DNA of 64,000 bases from Palaemon carinicauda (lineage: Eukaryota > Arthropoda > Malacostraca > Decapoda > Palaemonidae), in assembly GCF_036898095.1 (NCBI RefSeq), contig NC_090728.1, forward strand, positions 87,572,435 through 87,636,434. Reading direction: 5' to 3'. The notes under the pieces were generated by a model, which was not told where the DNA came from, searched no databases, and was given only the letters and a program-made list of their open reading frames with translations. A program made the translations under genes and the position numbers. Shown here in pieces: positions 1 to 10,139 of this stretch (position 1 is its first letter; every line of letters begins with the position of its first letter).

Positions 1-866
1 TTATTTCACCAGTCGAGTAGAAGGATCAAGTAACTTATTGTTAAGGGAGGGAGTAATGTTAATGATTGGATATATGCAGAGTAAAGGGCATAAGGTGTAA
101 ATATTGTGGGATCCAGATTCAAATTTAACCATGATTATGCATTGGATGGCAAACAAGCTGGGTTTGAGAGGTAAAGATGTAAGTCTCACTGTAAATAAAG
201 TTATGAATACCACTGAGCTGTTTGACAGCAAAGTTTATAAGGTTCCAATTACTGATTTTACAGGTACTGAATGGAGTATTGAAGCTTGTGGTAACAATGA
301 AATTATATCTGACTTTGCAGAACATGACACCACATTTATAGCTAGATTGTTTGTGTAGAGGAGTGGAGAATTGGTCGGCCAATAGGCTAGATAGATTTGT
401 TAATTGGAGCTGATCAAGGTACCATGATACCTCAAGTGGTTAGAACTACTGATAACTTACAGCTAATGCAGAACAATTTCGGAATGTATGTATAAGGTTC
501 ACATCCAGTCATGAATAGAAATATAGGTCCCAAGAGTTTCTTAGTGGTGAAGATTAGCCATATGACTGTAAGTACTGAGGTCAATGACATCATAACACGA
601 TACAGTGAGAACCTCTAAAACCATTAGAAGATTCTTTTCAAGCTGAAAACCTTGCATATGGAAGACTAAAATCTACTGAACGTAGGTTAGCAAAGCACGG
701 AAGTGATTACTCACAAAAATATAAGGATCAGATTTTAGATATGGTTCAAAGCAGAGTTGCTAAAAAACTGAACATAGATGAGATAAGAAATTATAATGGT
801 CCCATTCACTACTTGCCCCACCATGAAATACACGAACTAGACTCTGCTTCTAACTCACTGATAATT
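1..866 (+). pseudogene. pol: BEL/Pao pol relic, first half (protease and start of RT)
   Basis: This is the remnant of a BEL/Pao LTR-retrotransposon polyprotein. Translation of 50-358 gives an aspartic-protease-like segment (DUF1758 type) with LWDPDSNLTMI at the active-site position. A normal protease has D-S/T-G there, so the site looks altered. It is followed by SKVYKVPITD and EACG blocks typical of the family. After several stops, 640-858 reads NLAYGRLKSTERRLAKHGSDY and then YLPHHEIHE, the hallmark just before the reverse-transcriptase core (usual form YLPHHAV). The frame is broken by stops around 361-640. The gene stops at about 866, where a DIRS element begins, and resumes at 8458. Family assignment is confident. 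The true start lies outside the window. Confidence 0.8.
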
Positions 867-867
867 G

Positions 868-1053
868 TTTGTTCCGTAACTGAAATACAAACCACGCTAT
901 TTACACGGGGTAATTACTTCGGCGTAGCCGAATGACGAGCCATAAAAGTTTGAACGAGGGTTTACTACCCTGCCGCTAGTTAGCAAGGGGTAGGGAGGGG
1001 TAGCTAGCTACCCCCCCCCCCCCTCACACACACCGGTGAATGCTTCACTTTAC
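868..1053 (+). repeat. Left inverted terminal repeat of DIRS A
   Basis: The left terminal repeat of the family A element. Its inner part, from about 905 (GGGGTAATTACTTCGGCG) to 1053 (GTGAATGCTTCACTTTAC), is the reverse complement of 8256-8400. A C-homopolymer run near 1009-1022 sits where the right copy has a shorter run. The outermost 38 bases are not in the right repeat but reappear, complemented, in the internal complementary region at 8113-8148. Confidence 0.85.
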
Positions 1054-1116
1054 TTTTGGCTCAGGAAGAGAACAGACCTGTCTGTGCTCTCCCTCGCTTT
1101 GACTGCCATATTAATC

Positions 1117-1139
1117 TGTTCTTGCTTTCTCTTTTTCAG
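1117..1139 (+). promoter_or_regulatory. Possible splice acceptor before DIRS A gag
   Basis: A polypyrimidine tract (TTGCTTTCTCTTTTTCAG) ends in CAG about 70 bases before the first Gag ATG at 1212. A comparable TTCTCTTTACAG tract precedes Gag in the family B copies, so a spliced leader in both families is plausible. This is motif-based inference only. Confidence 0.35.
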
Positions 1140-1211
1140 TGTGCTTGAAGTTAGCCTCTACTACCATTGCGTACTTGCCCTGGACTTCACGGCCGCCCTT
1201 GTGGGACCTTT

Positions 1212-2127
1212 ATGTCGGCGGTTGACACCGATCCCCACACCTTATGTCCTCACTGTAGGGGCCAGCGGTGTGATAGTGATAATGTATGTATTGAATGTAG
1301 GGAGTGGTCTACCTCCCAGTGGGAGAGGTTTGCCCGGCGCCGGAAGAAGAAGGCCAAAAGGGAACCTTCTCCTTCAGAGGCTTCTCTGAAGAGAGAAAAT
1401 TCCAGGACTTCTTCTTCCGTTGCCCTTTCCTCCTCCGAAGCTCCCCCTCGAGCAGTCTCTTCCGAGAGGCCGGAGAGTGGTAGCGTAGACCGCTTTGCTG
1501 TTGACCGATCCCGGGGTGCAGGAGAGGTAGTTGCCTCCCATAGTGAGGTGGCTGCCCCTCCTCCCCCGGAGGAGGATTTTATGTCTAATCATGATTTGTT
1601 TCAGCTTTGGGCTTCCTTGGGGCTGCAGGGTTTGCCCTCCAAGGAAGCCCTGTTTGACATGATGAAACTTGGTGCAGCCGTCAAGCAATCACCAACTACA
1701 GCAGGGATAGATCCTCTGTCTGTGGTTGACGTTGTTGCGACAGTCATCTCATGGGTCAAGTCAAACCCCCGTTCCTGTGGCTGAGGTAGCTGACGGCTTA
1801 GATTCCCCCTCCGAACACCCTTCGAGGGAGGATCTAAGTCCCACGGTCTCTCCTGCCGGTGATTCTCCCCCTGGGGGAGTTCACTTACAGAGACTCCTCT
1901 TCGGTCAGCTTGCTGAACCCACGGCCCCTCGTGGGCGTATAAGGCGGAAGGCTCATCCTCCCCTTCGCCGTAGAGGCCTTCCTTCCCCTTACAAGGGGGT
2001 TAAGAGGCGCCTCTTCGGCTCGTCATTGCCACAGTCCCCTGCGGAGGAGACGACTTGCCGTTCACCGATCCTGCCAGCTACCACCCTAGACCTCTCATGG
2101 GGATCGTTCGCGATCACCTTCGGATGA
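1212..2127 (+). pseudogene. gag: Gag-like ORF1 of DIRS A, N-terminal part
   Basis: Putative Gag. The ATG at 1212 begins MSAVDTDPHTLCPHCRGQRC and runs to 1784. A cysteine pattern CPHCRGQRC...CIEC is followed by WS..W and a basic stretch RRRKKKAKRE, which looks like a metal-binding nucleic-acid module near the N-terminus. The central part is rich in Ser, Pro and Glu. The reading continues in another frame from about 1726 to 2127 with similar Ser/Pro-rich content (SPTVSPAGDSPPGG), so a frameshift lies near 1740-1780. The in-frame upstream extension to 1167 starts with GTG and is not supported. The role as Gag is inferred from position and from similar Cys-rich ORFs in the family B copies. Confidence 0.6.
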
Positions 2128-2279
2128 TGGTCGTCCTTCGGGACACAGTGACCAGTCTCCCAGACCTGCTGAGTTGCCGTCAACCTCTAATGTTCCTGAT
2201 GCGTGTGACGCGCCCTTCAGTGCTAAAGGGTCTTGAGCGCAAAACCACGCCTCTCGCCTCTCGCCGCTGTTCCTGACTT

Positions 2280-2960
2280 AGCTCCACGGCGCTCACCCAC
2301 GCGCGTGCGCGCCACCGTTCCTGCTACGCGCTAGGGTTCCCCTGCGCACCCACGCCCTTCTGCGCCCCGGCGCCCTCCAGCACTTCCTGTTACAACGCGG
2401 CAGCGCTCACCTGCGCACACGCGCCCACCGGCGCCCCAGCGCCCACCTGCGCTTATGCGCCCACCGGCGCCCCAGCGTCTCCCGGTTCCTGCCTCGTCGC
2501 ACGCAGTCCAAGAGGTTCTTTCGCTGGCGCACAGGCGCCAACAGGTTCCTTTGGACTCGCTGCGCCCGTCTGGAGAGACACGCGACACACGCCCATGCGT
2601 GGTTCCAGATCCAGCGCTCACGAGCTCGCCAACGTACCAACGCGCTTCAACATCTCAGCGCATCGCCCAGGAGGCTCCCAAGCTAGCGCACGGGCGCTCA
2701 CAGCCACCCCATGACTCTCCTTCCACACCGCGCGATCCTGCACACGCTCCAGCCGCGCGCGATGCTCCGGTTATGCGCCCTGTTCCTGTCACGCGCCCCG
2801 TTCCTGTCATCAAGGCATCTAACGCAACCCTCCAACGCACACCTGTGCGCCCTCATCCAACCGCGCGCCCTGCGCGGCCGCCGCAGCAGCGCACCCCAGT
2901 GCGACCACATCCTGATGCTCGCCATGCGCGCCCAGGCGGAGAGGTCTTCATCTCGTTCCC
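2280..2960 (+). repeat. GC-rich, low-complexity tandem-like stretch in the DIRS A gag region
   Basis: A roughly 680-base stretch is dominated by degenerate short repeats built on GCGCCC, GCGCAC and CACGCGC, for example two adjacent copies of a unit containing CCACCGGCGCCCCAGCG near 2427-2475. All six frames are unusually open and give Arg/Pro/Ala-rich peptides, so the ORFs here are composition artefacts rather than evidence of genes. It separates the two recognisable Gag portions. Confidence 0.6.
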
Positions 2961-2962
2961 CT

Positions 2963-3073
2963 CCTCCAGCGGCCCAACAGCCCCGTCCAGCTAAGGACAC
3001 GAAGAAGACTACTGCAGCGAAGCCAAAGGTGTCTAAGCCCTTTCCTGCCAAGAGCAGAAGGAGCAAGAAGTCC
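2963..3073 (+). repeat. 111-bp perfect direct repeat, copy 1
   Basis: These 111 bases are identical to 4528-4638. They encode a Lys-rich basic segment (KDTKKTTAAKPKVSKPFPAK). This copy follows the GC-rich stretch, and its flanks are unrelated to those of copy 2. Confidence 0.95.
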
Positions 3074-3239
3074 CTCCCCACAAGCGCAGACCAGCGCGCT
3101 CGCCGGAGGAGGGGCGGTTCCCGGACAGGTCTAGGGACTCTTTCCTTTTAGCCCCAAAGGCGAACCCACTCCAGAGGGAGTTTCTGACAGCGCGACTGTC
3201 AGCCAGTAGCCCAGGTTTGGCACCCTAGTCAGAGCTCTT

Positions 3240-4689
3240 GTGCAGGCGATTATGCCCGGCCGCTCTGACGGGGGTCACAAACCAGCGGCAGCTTCCTCCC
3301 CCCTGAAGAGGAAGAGAGGAGTCTCTCCCGTGGAAACTCCTCCAAGGCCTATATTGTCTCCTCGCAGGTCCTTGCGCAAGGCTCCTTCTCCCACCCAGAC
3401 TTTCTCTCCCTCCCCTGGGGATGAGGGCTACCCATCCTCAGGAGAGTCGGATGAGCCGGACCATTCCCCCATCGCACCAATGGGGGACGCGCCGCCTCTC
3501 CCTGAGAAGTCTTCTCGTCCAGGGGTGGAAAAGAGCCTGCCACCTTCGTTGCTCGAGTCCTGTATCCCACCCAGGAGGGAGCCTAAGGACTCTAAGACGA
3601 TTCCCAAATCATCAGCAAGGATCAGGCAGGAACCATCTAGAGCCCCCAAGGATGTCCACGTGTCCCCCCAGGAAGAGCCACTGGGGACGGGAGACTTCGC
3701 TGCCAGTCCTTCAGGAGGAGAGCACCAGGAGTCAGAACACGCTTTCTGGCAAGTCCTGACCCTCATGAGGAACCTCAACGGGATCCCAGACCCTGAGATT
3801 CCCCCTCGTGAATGTAAGGACACGGTCCTGGACCACGTCTATGGCACCCAGAAACCCTTTAGGGCCAGTGCAGCTTTGCCCTGGTCTCAGGGGATGAAGA
3901 GTGCCAGGGACAAGGTCGAGGGCCAGCTCTCTGAGCTTGCCTCCTCCAGCAGATCGAGTGCCGGTAACAAGCTCCTCCCGCCTCCTCGAGTCCATCAGAG
4001 GAGGTACTTCAAGATCCTTGAGGAGTCTTGTCTGAGTCTTCCGTTACACCACTCTGTGGAAGATCTCACAGGGGGAGTCCCTCTTGAGAGACTCCAACCG
4101 GCATGTGTCCTTCTCAGCCACTGTGATCTTGAGCCAGGAGAAGGTCACCAAGTGTGCCATGCAGGCAACTTCATGGCTCAACATCTGGCTGGGGTCTCTG
4201 GGCATCCTGGTGCGGTCCGAGGACCTCTCCAAAGAAAGCACCAGGAAGGCGCTGGAGACTTTCTTACTCTCGGGCACACGGACCATTGAGTTTCTGGCCC
4301 ACCAAGTCTCGAGCTTGTGGGCCAATACGATTCTCAAACGTCAGGACGCTGTGGCCGAGAGGTTCCACCAGAAGGTTCCCAGTTCGGAGGTTAGCAGGCT
4401 CAGACACTCTTGAGTGTTCGGTAAGAGTTTGTTTGAGCCTAAGGACGTAGAGCTCACCGCTGAGAGGTGGAGAATGTCCAACCAGGATTCCCTCATCCAC
4501 AGGGCCCTGTCATCGAGGCCCTACAAACCTCCAGCGGCCCAACAGCCCCGTCCAGCTAAGGACACGAAGAAGACTACTGCAGCGAAGCCAAAGGTGTCTA
4601 AGCCCTTTCCTGCCAAGAGCAGAAGGAGCAAGAAGTCCTCCAGGGGAGGCAAGAACCCTAGAGGTAACAGCCGAGGCCATAAACACTAG
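3240..4689 (+). pseudogene. gag: Gag-like ORF of DIRS A, C-terminal part
   Basis: A Pro/Ser-rich ORF from 3240 leads into a more ordered region at about 3735-4020 (SEHAFWQVLTLMRNLNGIPD) that resembles the central part of a DIRS Gag. A frame change near 4030-4090 leads to a helical segment (RKALETFLLSGTRTIEFLAH) and, after a stop at 4411-4413, to a basic tail at 4414-4689 ending RGGKNPRGNSRGHKH just before RT. A basic or Gly/Arg-rich C-terminus before RT is also seen in the family B Gags. The 111-bp repeat copy 2 encodes most of this tail. Function as Gag is inferred. Confidence 0.55.
4528..4638 (+). repeat. 111-bp perfect direct repeat, copy 2
   Basis: Identical to 2963-3073. This copy lies in frame in the basic C-terminal tail of the Gag-like ORF, directly before RT, and is probably the original location. 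Confidence 0.95.
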
Positions 4690-6224
4690 GGTTGGCAATC
4701 CCCCTGCATGTCCACCAGTGGGTGGATGCCTACAAAGTTGCGCGACAAGGTGGCAGCAACTCGGGGCAGATGCCTGGACGAACTCCGTGATCACTCTCGG
4801 TTATCGCGTCCCGTTCACAGCCTCTCTACCTCCCTGACAGCGAATCCAGTGTCGTTGAGCTCTTTTGCCATGGGATTGGTAAAAGGGCAAGCCCTTCGGG
4901 CAGAAGTCCAGGCCATGTTGAAGAAGGACGCTCTCCAGGAGGTCGTAGACGGGTCCCCAGGCTTCTACAGTTGACTTTTTCTTGTGAGGAAGGCGTCTGG
5001 AGGCTGGAGACCAATCATCGACCTCTCAACCCTGAACGGGTTTGTCAAGCAGACTCCGTTCAGCATGGAGACGGCAGACACGGTCAGACTTGCGGTGAGA
5101 CCACAAGACTTCATGTGTACACTGGACCTGAAGGACACGTACTTCCAGATCCCAATCCATCCGTCTTCAAGGAAGTACCTAAGATTCTGCCTAGACAACA
5201 CGATCTACCAGTTCAAGGTGCTGTGCTTCGGTCTCTCCACAGCCCCTCAGGTGTTCACCAGGGTATTCACCCTCATCTCTTTGTGGGCTCACAGGATCGG
5301 CATCCGTCTCCTTCATTATCTGGACGACTGGCTGATCCTAGGGGACTCGGAGGCAACCTTCTTCGCCACCGAGACAAGCTCGTCGAAGTTTGCCAGGATC
5401 TAGGGATCATGGTAAATCTCGAGAAGTCCTCCCTGCAGCCCTCTCAGAAACTGGTATATCTAGACATGGTCGTAGACACCAATCTCCACAAAGCCTTCCC
5501 ATCAGACGACAGGATAGCAAGGCTGAGGAAGGTCGCGAGTCCTTTCCTCAATCGAGAAGAACTCCCAGCCCAATCGTGGCTTCGTCTCCTCGGCCACCTC
5601 TCCTCCCTGACCTGTCTCGTTCCCAATGGTCGCCTCAGAATGAGATCCCTCCAGTGGCGACTCAAGTCCCGGTGGAGTCAAGGCCACGACTCCCCGGACA
5701 CTTTGATCCCTTTGGGCCCTGCGGAACGGACGGACTTCCGGTGGTGGGTGGCGGACGAGAACCTACGAAAGGGAGTGGATCTTCTCGTCCCTCCTTCAAA
5801 TTTGATGCTGTTTTCGGACGCATCAAACAAAGGGTGGGGGGCCCACGTTCTGAACCACAGGACCTCAGGCCTGTGGTCAGAATCAGAAAGGTATCTTCAC
5901 ATAAACCTGCTAGAAATGAAGGCCGTGTTCCTGGCACTTCAGAAGTTCCACCAAGTCCTGGCGGGCCACTCTGTGGTGGTGATGAGTGACAACACCACGG
6001 TGGTGGCTTATATCAACAAGCAGGAAGGTACCTTTTCAGAACAGCTATCCCATCTTACAGTAGAGATCCTGAGATGGTCCGAAGTTCACTCGATCTCACT
6101 AGCGGCTCGCTTCATTCCAGGCAAAAGGAATGTGCTCGCCGACAGTCTGAGCAGAGCGACGCAGATAGGGAGTACCGAGTGGTCTTTGGATCCTCAGATA
6201 GCCAACAAAGTCCTGACTTTGTAG
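4690..6224 (+). pseudogene. Reverse transcriptase-RNase H of DIRS A
   Basis: The RT copies element RNA and RNase H degrades the template strand. The N-terminal part is split over frames at 4700-4974. The core at 4984-5403 reads GGWRPIIDLSTLNGFV, CTLDLKDTYFQIPIHP, FGLSTAPQVFTR and the catalytic LLHYLDDWLIL, where a Y-x-D-D-W motif is typical of DIRS RTs. A frameshift near 5395 moves the reading to the 4971-6224 frame, which carries the RNase H: MLFSDASNKGWGAH (first catalytic Asp), HINLLEMKAVFLAL (Glu), VVMSDNTTVVAYIN (Asp) and NVLADSLSRA. The catalytic residues look intact, so the frameshift is the main lesion. The recombinase follows directly. Confidence 0.88.
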
Positions 6225-6561
6225 GGTTCCCCGACGGTGGATCTGCTCACTACAGTGCTGAATCACAAGCTCCCGCTGTACTGCTCCCCGGTCCCGGACC
6301 CCAAGGCTTTCTGGCAGGATGCCTTCCAACAACGATGGGACAACGTCGATGTGTAAGCCTTTCCCCCGTTCTGTCTGATGAGGAGGGTACTCAACAAGAC
6401 CAGAACATCGGTCAATCTCTCGATGACCCTGATAGCTCCGCTATGGCATCACGCAGAATGGTTCCTGGACCTTTTGCAACTCCTCACAGAGGTTCCAAGG
6501 GAGCTCCCTCCACGTCACGAGCTACTCAAACAACCACATTCCAACATCTACCACTAAGCCG

Positions 6562-7656
6562 TGGCTTCGCTTCGGCTTCACGCCTGGAGACTATCCAGCA
6601 TCTCCTCACAAAGAGAGGATTTTCGCAACAAGATGCAAACAGGATGTCTGGCCACCTGCGCAAGTCATCCGCAGGAGTCTACCAGGCGAAGTGGTGAGTT
6701 TTCTGTGGTTGGTGTCGTGGAAGGGGTATCTCTCCCCTCGATGCCACTTTACCAGCAATAGCGGAGTTCCTCGTTTATCTGCGGGAGGAAATGCGCCTTT
6801 CAGTCTCGGCAGTGAAAGGCTATCGCTCAGCCTTAAGTATTGCCTTCAGGCTTAAAGGAATGGACATTTATTCCTTGCTGGAACTTTCCCTTCTCATACG
6901 GAGTTATGAACTTACCTGCCTTCAGTCGGAAGTGAGACCTCCTCCATGGAACGTGGTTCGAGTCCTCAGGTCTCTGAAGAGACCTCCCTACGAACCATTA
7001 CGCCAGGCTTCTGATCGCCACCTTACCTGGAAGACGGTTTTTCTGCTAGCTTTGGCCTCGGCCAAGCGAGTCAGTGAGCTACATGGTCTCTCGTACGACG
7101 TCGCCCATTCAAGGGGAGGGGGGGAGGTAACGTTCAGCTTCGTCCCTGAGTTTGTTGCCAAGACTCAGAACCCGGGAGTGCCGGACCCAAGGTTGGACTC
7201 CTTCCGGGTTTCGAGTCTCTGTTCCGTAACAGATGACCCAGACTATCTCCTACTGTGCCCAGTTAGGAGTCTGAGGTAGTATCTTAAAAGAACAGCTGCA
7301 GTTCGTCCCCAGGTGCGAGCCTTGTTCGTGAGCACCGGGGAGACGAAGAGGAGGGTCACCAGGAATACCATCTCGGCCTGGATTCGCAAGGTGATACATC
7401 TGGCCTTGAATCCTGACCCTCCTCCGTCACGTCGCCCTAGAGTGCATGACGTCAGGGCGTAGCTACGTCCCTGGCCTTCAAGAAGAACTTTTCAGTGACG
7501 CAGGTCCTTCAAGCTGGGGTGTGGAAGCGTCAGACCACCTTCACAGCACACTACCTGCAAGACGTGACACACAGGAGACTCGATACGTTCTCTATCGGCC
7601 GTGTGGTGGCTGCACAACAGCTGGTCTAACCTCAGGCTCCTTATTGGACAAGTAGC
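6562..7656 (+). pseudogene. Tyrosine recombinase of DIRS A
   Basis: The tyrosine recombinase integrates the circular DNA intermediate without cutting a staggered target. A core-binding domain starts near 6570 (KRGFSQQDANRMSGHLRKSS), passes a TGA at 6695-6697, and continues through MRLSVSAVKGYRSALSIAF at 6791. The catalytic domain shows the first Arg in LALASAKRVSEL (about 7045-7080). A TAG follows at 7277-7279. The H-x-x-R box HDVRA lies near 7446-7460, is followed by a stop, and continues in a shifted frame with GVWKRQTTFTAHYLQDV, where HY carries the expected nucleophilic Tyr. All the catalytic motifs can be seen, but at least three lesions break the ORF. Confidence 0.85.
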
Positions 7657-8112
7657 AGAAGGTTGAGGCCATTGTTACCCGGTTTAAGTCTGCGTGAATG
7701 AAAAGATCTGCCTGGCCGTTATTCTTTTCTTCATCCTCTCCTCACTTGGAGAAAGCAGCATCCTGGGTTCTCTACACATCTGACCTTGAACCTCTGCAGG
7801 TAAACCATGCTTCCTTGTGTTCCTAGAATTAAGATGTAATACTGTCATGTCCTCATACCCTGAAGAGGTGGTATTGGGAGAGTCCTAGCCTAGATTTCCA
7901 TCTGAAGAACTCCAGGTCAACTTCCTAGGACGAGTCACTTCTCACCTTCACACACAGCTTACGCAGGCCGCAGCAGTTTCACAGCTGACAGCGAGGAGCA
8001 GGGACCCCTTACTTCTTGAGTACCTACACACTCGAATTTGGGGTCCCCGGGCAAGCCAAAGCCAGTATGGCAGGGGACTTACCACCCTTCCTAAGGGTTA
8101 GGTCACCCCATG
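7657..8112 (+). other. 3' untranslated region of DIRS A
   Basis: This stretch lies between the end of the recombinase and the internal complementary region. I see no ORF of note and no repeat. Confidence 0.5.
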
Positions 8113-8208
8113 TAAATAGCGTGGTTTGTATTTCAGTTACGGAACAAATGACAAATTCGTAGATAATTTGTATTTTTCCTAACTATACAAACCTTAGCTA
8201 TTTACACA
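8113..8208 (+). repeat. Internal complementary region of DIRS A
   Basis: Bases 8113-8148 are the reverse complement of the element's first 38 bases (868-905). Bases 8149-8208 are the reverse complement of its last 60 or so bases (8398-8457), with a few mismatches. Joined, they give the circle junction ...GTCATTTGTTCCG. In DIRS elements this region templates completion of the ends and formation of a circle. The match is direct evidence for the element boundaries. Confidence 0.9.
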
Positions 8209-8255
8209 TATGTGCCCGCCATCCTTGTCCCCCAAGATAAGTCCTACCTCTAAGC

Positions 8256-8457
8256 AAAGTGAAGCATTCACCGGTGTGTGTGATGGGGGGAGGTAGCTAG
8301 CTACCCCTCCCTACCCCCTGCTAACTAGCGGCGCGGTAGTAAACCCTCGTTAAAACTTTTAAGGCTCGTCGTTCGGCTACGCCGAAGTAATTACCCCATG
8401 TAAATAGCTAATGTTTGTATAGTTAGGAAAAATACAACTTATCTACGAATTTTTCAT
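8256..8457 (-). repeat. Right inverted terminal repeat of DIRS A
   Basis: The reverse complement of the left repeat from 8256 (AAAGTGAAGCATTCACCGG) through about 8400, followed by a unique tip (AGGAAAAATACAACTTATC). The tip ends at ...TTTTTCAT next to the trinucleotide GTT at 8458-8460. Confidence 0.85.
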
Positions 8458-8831
8458 GTTAAACTCTTTTTCTTCTTACCTTGGTCACGTACTTAATGAT
8501 TATTTTACATAGGGCCCTGATGTGCGAAACAACATGATTGCTACACTGATACATTCCAGGCCACATGCTGTGGCCATCATAGCAGATAATACGAAAATGT
8601 ACAACTTGGTACTCATTTCTGAACTTAATCAACGTACTCATAGGTTTTTGTGGTGGGATTTAAGAGACTGACAGAGAGCCAGATCACTATGTGCTTACTA
8701 CTGTAACTTTTGGTGATAGAGCTTGTGGTATAATATACAAAATGCATCACAACCTAATTGAACGACGGTGCCAAATATTAATACCTAGATCAGGAATAAG
8801 AAATTTAATAGACCGTAAGTTCCTGTCCAAC
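8458..8831 (+). pseudogene. pol: BEL/Pao pol relic, second half (RT core)
   Basis: This continues the reverse transcriptase interrupted at 866. Reading from about 8480 gives SSYLGHVLNDYFT, a TAG stop, then GPDVRNNMIATLIHSRPHA, VAIIADNTKMYNLVL and RTHRFLWWDLRD. These are the standard BEL/Pao RT blocks (LNDYL.KGPD, DIEKMY, RFLW). A frameshift at about 8669 leads to REPDHYVLTTVTFGDRACGI, the next block. The 8691-8873 frame continues to NLIDRKFLSN and is then cut by the end of DIRS B1 at 8832. I found no later continuation in this window. Confidence 0.82.
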
Positions 8832-9276
8832 AAAACGGATTTTGAGCAAAGCGAAAAATCTATTTTTGGGTGATATGGCCATGTCGTCCTGATGGAAGGT
8901 TCCTTTAGGCAGCTTTCTAAGGGATATTTGGCTACAGTGATACTCCCAGAGAATTGACCACAGGTCTCCAGAATTCTAACTCCTGGCGCGAGTATCCTTA
9001 ATATAACTCTTAAGGATATCGCATAATATCAGGGGACGTATTTCTTGATACGACACATAGCAATCTTCACCCCGTATAGAGTTTTTACTTTGAGGGGGAA
9101 GAGTGGCGAAATTGAAGGGGAGCCGTTATCAAGGTTACCCGGTGGATCCCCTCCCGGTACCACCACGGCGCACTATTCCTTATTCCAATTAAGCATGGAC
9201 AGCCGCAGATAGAGTAGTTTCGGGTGGGGACTTTGTTACATAGATGTATACTACTTTTTTAGAAAGGAGGGAGGGT
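8832..9276 (-). repeat. Right inverted terminal repeat of DIRS B1
   Basis: Homologous to 56484-56944 of B4 and 25576-26006 of B3. Shared blocks include CGCGCCAGGAGTTAGAATTCT and the outer tip AAAACGGATTTTGAGC. About 90 bases near 9130-9240 differ from the other copies and may be a small insertion or a diverged subfamily segment. Confidence 0.8.
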
Positions 9277-9368
9277 CCATCAGGACGACATGGCCATATC
9301 ACCCAAAAATAGTTTTTTTGCTTTGCTCAAAATCCATTTTTTGTGCTCAGCTATGTTGTCCTGATGGA
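9277..9368 (-). repeat. Internal complementary region of DIRS B1
   Basis: This stretch is bounded by CCATCAGGACGACATGG and its inverse ATGTTGTCCTGATGGA. Between them lie the right tip (CAAAATCCATTTTTTG) and the left tip (GTGCTCAGCTATG) of the family B element, joined. It is equivalent to 56389-56483 in the best copy. Confidence 0.8.
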
Positions 9369-10139
9369 AGTTTACCAGAGAATTACTTGAAAATACTATA
9401 TCTGTGGGTTTGTATAAGTGCCTTTACCTTGACTCAGATTCTTACATGGTCTCCCAGACCAAATGTATATATGACATTACCGTTATTTGTCATATCCACT
9501 AAGTTTGGAACTAACTTAGGGCTTCCTGCCCCCTGCAGGGAATATGTTGATACCGACTATAAAGCGTCTAGGTTGTATTCGTAAGAACAAGGTGGAACTT
9601 TAGCGATTACCAGGTTGTTCTTACAGAGGTACATTATCAAGTATTTCTATTTTCAGGAAAATAAAAGACTGGAAAATTTATTCGAACTAATGTAGGGCGA
9701 ATAAGACGCAAATACATTGATATATTTATTTGTATAGACAAAAATAAATACAACAAAGAATGTATTAAAAATAGAATCTTTTACATAGTCAACATCATCA
9801 AGGTATATACATTTGTAACCTGTAAGGGATGAAATATATATTAGTAAATCACAGGTGCCATTCAATATTATGAAATTATTTGATTGATTTCACTTAGATG
9901 TTGGATATGTTTTAACACTGTGTACGAATGTTCACACGGCACTGGTGTTTTTAGTTAGATTCTACACCTATATAGATCAGTCCAAGAATCACCATAGTTA
10001 TTCTCAATGAAAGATATTACACTCAAAGGTGCTAATACCTGTTCACCCTTTAAACTGTTAAGTCCCAAACAATTCACTGTTCATCGCAGCACTAGACGAC
10101 AGCTTTTATAACACTACCTTCTGCCACCACAGAGTGTTT
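9369..10139 (-). other. 3' untranslated region of DIRS B1
   Basis: A non-coding, AT-rich stretch between the recombinase and the internal complementary region. Bases near 9520-9545 (CCTGCCCCCTGCAGGGAA) match the block upstream of the same region in B2, B3 and B4. No other feature is visible. Confidence 0.5.

Larger units (their letters stand above)
868..8457 (+). mobile_element. DIRS1-like retrotransposon, family A
   Basis: A 7.6 kb tyrosine-recombinase retrotransposon. In order it has a left inverted terminal repeat, Gag-like ORFs, reverse transcriptase with YLDDW, RNase H, a tyrosine recombinase, an internal complementary region (8113-8208) and the right inverted terminal repeat. The two outer ends are inverted copies of each other over about 190 bp but differ at their tips. 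The internal region contains the complement of both tips joined together, which is diagnostic of DIRS-type replication through a circle. There are no LTRs and no target-site duplication. All ORFs carry stops or frameshifts, so the copy is not expected to be autonomous. It sits inside the RT domain of a BEL/Pao relic. Confidence 0.9.

Noticed and set aside
2331..3081. Overlapping open frames on both strands
   Set aside because: Caused by GC-rich low-complexity DNA. No family motif is seen in the minus-strand frames.
5390..5989. A 199-codon ORF overlapping RNase H
   Set aside because: It lies in another frame of the RNase H region, and only the 4971-6224 frame carries RNase H motifs.
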